This document shows positions 58,936-64,000 of a stretch of 64,000 bases of DNA, one piece after another. Both the position numbers and the translations under genes were made by a program. This DNA is from an uncultured Collinsella sp. (GTDB taxonomy: Bacteria; Actinomycetota; Coriobacteriia; Coriobacteriales; Coriobacteriaceae): positions 62,001 through 126,000 of the forward strand of contig CATZLI010000001.1 in NCBI GenBank assembly GCA_958421275.1, in the 5' to 3' direction. The notes below the pieces were generated by a model. It worked only from the letters and a program-made list of their open reading frames with translations. It was not told the DNA's origin and did not search any database. Within the stretch, counting starts at the first letter, position 1. Every line of letters begins with the position of its first letter.

Positions 58936-60231
58936 GTGGATGCACCAAAGAGATTGACCCAAAAGGGATATAGGCCCCGGCTCATAGAGGAGCGCCTCGA
59001 CACCCTTATGCGGGCGTTTGGCTGTGTGGAGATCAACGGCCCCAAATGGTGCGGCAAGACCTGGACGGCGCTCTCTCGCTCGGCGAGCGTCTCCAGGCTC
59101 GATGAGCCTGCGCAGCGTGCGGCGGCAGAGGTCGACCCAAGCCTGGCGCTCATCGGCGATGCGCCACACCTGGTCGATGAATGGCAGGAGGTGCCCGAGG
59201 TTTGGGATGCCGCCCGGCGTTTCGTGGACGCGAGCGGCAACGAACGGGGGACACTTTTGCTCACGGGCTCGACCGCGCTCAAAAGCGAGGAGCGCAGCCA
59301 TGTTCGTCATTCCGGCACGGGTAGGATCGCCCGTCTGTCAATGCGCCCCATGGCCCTGTGTGAGTCGGGCGACGGCGAGCCGCTCGTGTCACTGGCAAGC
59401 CTCTTTAAGGGCGAGGATTTTGCCCCTCAGCGTCGCGAGAGCACGGTGGATGACGTCGCCCGCTGGTGCTGCAGGGGCGGTTGGCCTGCAAATCTTGGGC
59501 TTTCGGAAGATCTTGCGCGAGAGACGGCAAGCCAGTACGTGCACTCGGTGCTCGACGTCAACGTGCTGGACGAGGGCATGTCGCCCGAGCTTGCACACGG
59601 CCTTTTGCGAGCTCTTGCCATGAACGAGAGCCAGGCTGTCACGTACAAGACGCTCGTAAAGGACGCCTCGTACGGTGAGGCGGGCCCCGACGAGAGGACC
59701 ATCGCTGCGTACTTGGACCTCTTCAACAGGCTCAAGCTGACCGAGGACCTGTGCGGATGGGAGCCGCCCATGCGCTCGAAGGCCCGCGTTCGCGTGCGCC
59801 CCAAGCGCTACTTCTGTGACCCGTCACTTGCGGCGGCGTTGCTGGGGGCTACCCCTGAGCGGCTGCTTGGCGATATGCAAACGCTGGGGATGCTCTTTGA
59901 GAATCTCGTCCTGCGCGACATGCGCGTGTTCCTTTCCACCTACGGCGGTGTCGACAACAGTGTCCATTATTTCCGAGATGAGAAGGGCCTTGAGGTCGAT
60001 CTGATCGTTGAGCACGACGGGCGCTGGGGAGCCATCGAGGTCAAGCTGAGTGATGCGAAAGCAGACGATGGAGCGAGAAATCTCAAGGCGCTGGAGAGGA
60101 AAGTGCTCTCCAATCCTGCCGCCCAGAATGCCGCGCCGGCGTTTTTGGCGGTCGTGGTTGGAAAGGGGAGCATTGCCTACACACGCGACGACGGCGTGGC
60201 GGTGATTCCCATGGCGGCACTTGGGGCGTAG
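58936..60231 (+). CDS. AAA ATPase with C-terminal DUF4143 domain
   Basis: The 431 residues contain a Walker A motif, NGPKWCGKTWTAL (about residues 34-46), a Walker B-like LVDEWQEVPEVW near residue 79, a sensor-type LLLTGSTAL near 110, and a C-terminal DUF4143 part with the nuclease-like block YFRDEKGLEVDLIVEHDGRW and GAIEVKLSDAK (about residues 352-380), reminiscent of PD-(D/E)XK folds. Family members are common in gut bacteria, often in several copies, and are of unknown role. The GTG start follows GAGGGA. The only obvious regulatory feature is the 23-bp array upstream. Similarity to mobile or defence-linked ATPases is suggestive only. Confidence 0.85.
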   Translation: MDAPKRLTQKGYRPRLIEERLDTLMRAFGCVEINGPKWCGKTWTALSRSASVSRLDEPAQRAAAEVDPSLALIGDAPHLVDEWQEVPEVWDAARRFVDASGNERGTLLLTGSTALKSEERSHVRHSGTGRIARLSMRPMALCESGDGEPLVSLASLFKGEDFAPQRRESTVDDVARWCCRGGWPANLGLSEDLARETASQYVHSVLDVNVLDEGMSPELAHGLLRALAMNESQAVTYKTLVKDASYGEAGPDERTIAAYLDLFNRLKLTEDLCGWEPPMRSKARVRVRPKRYFCDPSLAAALLGATPERLLGDMQTLGMLFENLVLRDMRVFLSTYGGVDNSVHYFRDEKGLEVDLIVEHDGRWGAIEVKLSDAKADDGARNLKALERKVLSNPAAQNAAPAFLAVVVGKGSIAYTRDDGVAVIPMAALGA

Positions 60232-60273
60232 TGGTTTTGCGGGCGTGCCGTGCTTCCTTTACCGAAAATCCAT

Positions 60274-60302
60274 TTGGTAAACCAGATGCTCGCGGATAGA
60301 AT
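60274..60302 (+). promoter_or_regulatory. Candidate promoter of a short transcript
   Basis: TTGGTA (60274-60279) and TAGAAT (60297-60302) are separated by 17 bp. A transcript from here to the terminator at 60479 would be about 210 nt and holds no ordinary gene. Confidence 0.45.
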
Positions 60303-60359
60303 AAAGTTGACGGCGGCCCAAGGGTGATAGCTGGGCAGCGCCGTTGCTTGGTCAAGAGG

Positions 60360-60458
60360 TCAGCGCCTTAATGGCAGCGACTTGTTATGCTTCGAATGCT
60401 GCTTGAGTGCCTCGGAAAGTTCGATAAGCGCCGTGAAGAGCGAGACCAAAGCAACCAA
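60360..60458 (-). CDS. Possible 32-residue hydrophobic peptide, antisense to a short transcript
   Basis: On the minus strand, TTG at 60458 opens a frame reading MVALVSLFTALIELSEALKQ and ending in a basic, Lys/Arg-rich tail. A hydrophobic segment with charged end is the look of type I toxins. However, the start is TTG, no clear ribosome site is seen, and the frame could be chance. A plus-strand frame in the same DNA (60387-60476, 29 residues, MLRMLLECLGKFDKRREERD) is equally unsupported. Confidence 0.2.
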   Translation of the reverse strand: MVALVSLFTALIELSEALKQHSKHNKSLPLRR

Positions 60459-60478
60459 GAGCTCTACGAGCTCTGATG

Positions 60479-60525
60479 GGCCCGGGATGACCGCTGATTC
60501 AAGTCACCGGGCCTAAATCTTTTTC
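60479..60525 (+). terminator. Terminator in the ATPase-exonuclease gap
   Basis: GGCCCGG (60479-60485) pairs with CCGGGCC (60507-60513), followed by TAAATCTTTTT. It ends whatever is transcribed from the promoter at 60274. The rest of the 455-bp gap 60232-60686 shows nothing further. Confidence 0.7.
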
Positions 60526-60686
60526 ATGCATTTGAATAGAGCGGGCGATTCTCTTGGGGCCGTCTGCATGGCGTGCGACCAGCGCATGGTATTGCGCCCC
60601 GCTTTCATGTCCGCACGGGCGCCTATCCTTACGGCAATGTAGCCGCCTATGTAGCAAGCGGCAGTTGACGGAGAAAGGCCCTAACC

Positions 60687-61421
60687 GTGTCAGCTGAAAA
60701 GACGCCGTGTATCTCGGCTATCGATACGACGAACTTTGCGCGCCAGATCGTGCTCGACTTTGAGTTCGCTCCGGTGCCAAGACAGCGCCAGCGCCGCGGG
60801 CTGCGCAACGAGATTATCGAGATCGGCGCCGTCAAGCTCGATTACCGCGGCAACGTGATGGGCGAGTTCTCGCAGTTTGTGCAGACGGAATATGCCGAAG
60901 GTGTTGCGTATCCCGTCCGCGAGCTCACGGGGATATCGGCCGTGGACACTGCGATGGCCGATCCGCTCTACGTGGTGATTAAAAGGCTCGGCGATTGGAT
61001 CGGTCGCTACTCCGCTCAGGTGGTTTGCTGGAGCGGGGCGGACCGCCGACAGCTTTTGACCGAGTGCCAGGCAAAGCGCATCGACCTTTCCTCATTTCCT
61101 ACGGACTGGGCCGACTTGCAGGCGTTTTACACCTCGATCATGGACGTTGGCAGCCATGGGCACGTCTCGTTGGGCGACGCGGCGACGTGGTTTGGTATCG
61201 AGTTTGACGAGTCGACGGGCCATGCCCACAGCGCCCTAGCCGATGCGCGCGTGACCGCCAAGCTGCTCAAGCAGATGATGGACGGGGACTATCATGTGAG
61301 TCCGCACGCCCAGGAGATCCGCCAGCGGTGGGGGATGGGCGAGCGAGCTCAGACGCACCTTTCTAGCAAGTGCCCCGAGCTGGGTGACTTGCTGCTGAAG
61401 CTGAAGGCGGAGGGGAGGTAG
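60687..61421 (+). CDS. DEDDh-type 3'-5' exonuclease (DnaQ/KapD-like)
   Basis: The 244 residues begin with an exonuclease fold: IVLDFEFAPVP (Asp and Glu of motif I, about residue 23), EIIEIGAVKLDYRGN, a mid-protein acidic ADRRQLLTE (motif II region) and the HSALADARVTAKLL motif III with His and Asp near residue 180. It resembles inhibitor-of-sporulation KapD and plant ERI-type exonucleases that act on RNA or DNA ends. The start is GTG at 60687 with GGAGAAAGG upstream. It is monocistronic and convergent with the next gene. Confidence 0.85.
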   Translation: MSAEKTPCISAIDTTNFARQIVLDFEFAPVPRQRQRRGLRNEIIEIGAVKLDYRGNVMGEFSQFVQTEYAEGVAYPVRELTGISAVDTAMADPLYVVIKRLGDWIGRYSAQVVCWSGADRRQLLTECQAKRIDLSSFPTDWADLQAFYTSIMDVGSHGHVSLGDAATWFGIEFDESTGHAHSALADARVTAKLLKQMMDGDYHVSPHAQEIRQRWGMGERAQTHLSSKCPELGDLLLKLKAEGR

Positions 61422-61447
61422 GCCTTTTGAGAACGCCATTCGGTTTG

Positions 61448-61481
61448 GCATGGCGGAGCTGTAAGCGCGGCTCCACCATGC
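61448..61481. terminator. Hairpin between convergent genes
   Basis: GCATGGCGGAGC (61448-61459) pairs with GCTCCACCATGC (61470-61481) at 11 of 12 positions. It lies between the exonuclease stop and the stop of the minus-strand gene, so it may end both. Confidence 0.5.
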
Positions 61482-61531
61482 TGTTTGAATCAAAGCGTCA
61501 ACCAGTATGACGAGCTGCCTGGTCTGTCTGC

Positions 61532-61954
61532 CTACACCATCGCAATCCCGCGCACGGCACTCAGCAGCTCGTGCTCCCTCTGGCTCCATTGGCGCAGCTC
61601 GGCCGCGCGCACGGCGCCGCGGCACAGGTCCAGGAATGCCTCGGCTCCCTCGCAGAAGCACTCGCGGGCAAAGGCGCCGGATCCGTCCGCAACGCACGCG
61701 CCGTCAGCGAAGAGCTTCCAGCTGGACGGCTCGCGCGAGTCGTCTCCGAGCAGCTTGATCTGCAGTACGTGCGGGTTGCCGGCAGCACAGAGCTCTTCCT
61801 CGAGCTTCTGTACCGTAAAGCGCATCTGGTGGGAGAGGCTGCTCTTGACCATGGCCGAGGCATAGCCGCTCGGCCCGTCCAAAAGATGCATTCGTTTTGG
61901 CTTGACGACCAGGTTGTGGAAACTGCGCTCGCTGCGCACGGAGAAATTGTCCAT
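61532..61954 (-). CDS. Conserved-looking protein of unknown function, 140 residues
   Basis: Not recognised. From the ATG at 61954, which has AAAGGAG five bases upstream, the protein reads MDNFSVRSERSFHNLVVKPK and is soluble, mixed alpha/beta, with a Cys-rich middle stretch (GACVADGSGAFARECFCEGA). An upstream in-frame extension of 93 residues from 62233 is less likely because it lacks a ribosome site. No domain or neighbour indicates its job. The 371-bp gap upstream (61955-62325) contains a periodic array. Confidence 0.55.
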   Translation of the reverse strand: MDNFSVRSERSFHNLVVKPKRMHLLDGPSGYASAMVKSSLSHQMRFTVQKLEEELCAAGNPHVLQIKLLGDDSREPSSWKLFADGACVADGSGAFARECFCEGAEAFLDLCRGAVRAAELRQWSQREHELLSAVRGIAMV

Positions 61955-62172
61955 ACGGACTCCTTTCATCGATGTTGGCAGGGCCACCGTGCCTCTTGGC
62001 CGGTTGGCGTCGGGATCGTGGAGCCAACTCTCTACCCCGACTCTGGATAAAACGTGCCCGCTCCTTGCGGACACGATGGAGTCTATCAGCGCACGCGGAC
62101 AGAAATCAAGCGCCGCCTGCGAAATGATGTGCAAGCGACGCTTGATTGCGCGGCGATTATTCGGCCAACATC

Positions 62173-62290
62173 CGGAAAGTGTCGAAATCAGCCGTATGAA
62201 AGTACGGAAAAGTGTCAAATTCGAGCCGCTCAAATTACGGAAAAGTGTCGAAATGGGTGCGTGGAAATCACGGAAAAGTGTAAAACTGCA
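62173..62290. repeat. Four CGGAAAAGTGTC repeats with 33-bp period
   Basis: The GTGT core begins at 62179, 62212, 62245 and 62278, each 33 bp apart, within units such as ACGGAAAAGTGTCGAAAT. Unit 1 lacks one A; unit 4 reads GTGTAAAAC. The array sits in a gap with no gene, just before the end of the membrane-protein gene. Its organisation resembles the 23-bp array before the DUF4143 ATPase, but no ATPase gene follows here. Confidence 0.8.
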
Positions 62291-62325
62291 CGTGAACAGG
62301 GGTACGGCATAGCTTATGTTCCAAC

Positions 62326-63318
62326 CTAGCTGTTGGGGTCGCCCTTGAGGGTATTGATGTCCAGGTACTGGTTGTCGTCCTCTTTTTGCTGCGTTGCCGA
62401 TTCGGACGCGGTGGGGCCGCGGAACAGCTGGAATCCCTCAAACGCAATCACGCCGAGCAGAGCGATGATGATGGCGATAAAGACAACCTTTGCCGCATGC
62501 GAAAACTCCGAAAAGCGCGGCGGTTCTTCTTCGGTGTGGTAATCGGCAGCACGCTCATCGTCGGTGCCGTGGGTATACGACGATGCCGAGGCTGCCTTTA
62601 CGCTCGCTTGGTTGTAATCGGGAGCGGGCGTGGCGGCAAACGGGTCGCGAGAATAGCCGCTCGATGTTTGGCCGTAATCCTCGGTTTCGATGCGGCCGGC
62701 GCGAGGTTGTTCGTTCGGGCGGTTGGCGTATGCTGCGGTGTTGTCGTATGCGGACTCGCGTTTCTCGGCAGCCGCAAACAAAGGGTTTACCGGAATGTCG
62801 AGCGCCGGCATGCCGCTCGAGGTCTCGTCCAGATCTGCCGCCGCCCAGGAATCAAAGGCAAACTGGCGGTTGGAAAGATCATCCAGATCCATGACAGGCG
62901 GCTCGAGCTCGGGCTCGGGAGCCGTGTATGCCGGCTGCTGCGGGGCAGCGTAGCGAATCGTGCTGTCTGCCGTGGGACGCTGTGCCGCTGCAGCGAGAAA
63001 CGCCGCCGTCTCGGATGGATCGCTAGCAGGACGGGGCGCAGGGGCGGCTTTACGCGTCGTCTGCACGATGGGACGGGTGCCAAAGTCGTCTGCGGGCACG
63101 GATGCCGGCGCGGGCGTGGCGGAAGGTGCGGGCTTTGCACTTGTCGGGCGAGCTCCGCCGCCCATGAGTTCCTCGGCAGTCCAGGGGCGGTCGCTCATCA
63201 CGTCGTCGAGGCTCAACGCAAACAGATCGTCTTCGCCCTCGTCAAACGCGCGTTTCGCATGCCTGGCGCCAGAAACGGTGCCTCCGCGGCAGTTGCGTGA
63301 TGCGTTGCTCGACCCCAT
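62326..63318 (-). CDS. Single-pass membrane protein with long disordered N-terminal region
   Basis: About 330 residues, with a cytoplasmic N-terminal part of some 275 residues rich in Ala, Pro, Ser, Asp and Glu (low complexity, likely disordered), one transmembrane helix near the C-terminus (VVFIAIIIALLGVIAFEGFQ) and a short tail. I place the start at the ATG at 63318 (MGSSNASRNCRGG), preceded by GAAAGGA; the ATG at 63351 adds eleven residues. The layout recalls cell-division or envelope scaffold proteins, but no domain is recognised. Confidence 0.6.
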   Translation of the reverse strand: MGSSNASRNCRGGTVSGARHAKRAFDEGEDDLFALSLDDVMSDRPWTAEELMGGGARPTSAKPAPSATPAPASVPADDFGTRPIVQTTRKAAPAPRPASDPSETAAFLAAAAQRPTADSTIRYAAPQQPAYTAPEPELEPPVMDLDDLSNRQFAFDSWAAADLDETSSGMPALDIPVNPLFAAAEKRESAYDNTAAYANRPNEQPRAGRIETEDYGQTSSGYSRDPFAATPAPDYNQASVKAASASSYTHGTDDERAADYHTEEEPPRFSEFSHAAKVVFIAIIIALLGVIAFEGFQLFRGPTASESATQQKEDDNQYLDINTLKGDPNS

Positions 63319-63442
63319 CTTGTTCCATCCTTTCGAAATGCTCACATTCATCGATTATATGGAACTTGCCTAGCGGCCGACTCTTGGATTCGTGCTTTCC
63401 AGAACTCGCGCCCAAAAGGGGAGGGGCAATCCAGGCGAGTGC

Positions 63443-64000
63443 CTACTTGTCGCCGGCCGCCGCCTTGGCCTCATTGAGGTAGCTATAGAAGCTGTACTTT
63501 GAGATGCCAAAGAACTCGCAGGCGCGCTCGCTCGACTTGGAAATGAGGAAGGCGCCGCGACGGTCGAGGTAGCCAATGGCGCGAATGCGCTCATCTTTGG
63601 TCATGAGCGCCGCGGGTTTGCCCACGTATTGCTCGCACTCGCGCAGCAGATCTTCGAGCAGGTCGCCGATGTTTTTGGTAATGGGCTCGGGCTCGGTGTA
63701 GCCCGTGGCGCCGGTGCCGGTAAAGGCATCGAGCGAGCGCTCAAAAGCCTTCATGAGCGTAATGTCAAAGTTAATGCCCAAAATGCCGACGGGCTTGCCC
63801 TCGTCGTTGCGGATAAAGATGGTCGAGGACTTGAGCAGCTTGCCATCGGTGGTTTTGGTGAGGTATGGCTCGCGGTCGTGCACGTCGGTGGTGCCATCGT
63901 GCATGGACTCAAACACAATATGGCTGGGGCCGTCACCCAGTTTGCGCCCGCTGACGTGGCCGTTTTCGATCACTACGATGGAGTGGTCCACGTCCTCGGT
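63443..64000 (-). CDS. PAS/HTH transcriptional regulator, YheO/DauR type (5' end cut by window edge)
   Basis: The frame is open to the right edge, so the N-terminus is missing. The visible 186 residues include the PAS part (VIENGHVSGRKLGDGPSHIV, LTKTTDGKLLKSSTIFIRND) and a C-terminal helix-turn-helix (ERACEFFGISKYSFYSYLNE). It is related in layout to the regulator at 48237-48899, but differs enough to be an older paralogue. Its target genes lie outside the window, probably just beyond 64000 if it is divergently arranged like the other copy. Confidence 0.85.
   Translation of the reverse strand, partial: TEDVDHSIVVIENGHVSGRKLGDGPSHIVFESMHDGTTDVHDREPYLTKTTDGKLLKSSTIFIRNDEGKPVGILGINFDITLMKAFERSLDAFTGTGATGYTEPEPITKNIGDLLEDLLRECEQYVGKPAALMTKDERIRAIGYLDRRGAFLISKSSERACEFFGISKYSFYSYLNEAKAAAGDK

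Noticed and set aside
62173..62290. Four regular repeats considered as a CRISPR array
   Set aside because: Units and gaps total 33 bp, the gaps are partly similar and too short for spacers, and no cas gene is seen.

Overview
The window looks like a chromosomal segment of a gut Coriobacteriia, most like Collinsella. This rests on recognition, not a search. The DNA is GC-rich, RpoB and RpoC resemble actinobacterial forms, and intergenic spaces carry many palindromic repeats. No tRNA or rRNA gene, transposase, integrase or CRISPR array was seen.

Layout. 1-4970: a cut MFS exporter gene, a GH13 amylase, a DNA-deoxyinosine glycosylase, an unrecognised protein and an aminotransferase. 5065-6540: the rplJ-rplL operon with promoter, L10 leader and terminator. 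6781-7750: galU. 7885-16077: rpoB-rpoC, where RpoC ends in an extra domain resembling the DNA-binding C-terminal domain of RpoA. 16198-17819: an ECF-type sigma factor and its probable membrane anti-sigma factor. 18027-21846: rpsL-rpsG-fusA-rpsJ, ending in a strong terminator. 21900-32029: divergent birA and a complete type II fatty-acid synthesis operon (fabH-acpP-fabK-fabD-fabG-fabF-accB-fabZ-accC-accDA), with AccD and AccA fused. 32070-35256: a lone PTS EIIC, a cation-diffusion facilitator and a histidine phosphatase. 35292-41570: the rest of the S10 cluster (rplC to rplX), split from rpsJ by about 14 kb and ended by a terminator before any rplE. 41929-43758: an oxidoreductase and its DeoR-type regulator. 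43783-48222: a repeat-rich gap, an RluA pseudouridine synthase, a U32 protein and ridA. 48237-58725: a purine module with a PAS/HTH regulator, NCS2 permease, SsnA, YgfK, polyferredoxin and a molybdenum hydroxylase. 58802-60231: a DUF4143 ATPase behind five repeats of exact 23-bp period. 60274-61421: a possible small transcript and a DEDDh exonuclease. 61532-64000: a small unknown protein, a 33-bp-period array, a single-pass membrane protein and a second PAS/HTH regulator cut by the right edge.

The most interesting signal is a family of three large fold-back elements (5065-5194, 18027-18165, 35292-35456). Each has a related 64-67 nt core between long, nearly perfect inverted arms, but the arms differ completely from copy to copy. 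All three stand just upstream of a ribosomal-protein operon promoter (rplJ, rpsL, rplC). The two closest cores differ by a paired, compensatory base change, which suggests a selected fold. Other notable signals are the RpoC fusion, a shared 26-bp motif before three ribosomal transcripts, the two periodic arrays and a three-hairpin block at 43910-44120.

How the genes work together: most of the window is growth machinery (transcription, translation, membrane lipid), and accessory modules for purine use, sugar uptake and efflux lie between these blocks.
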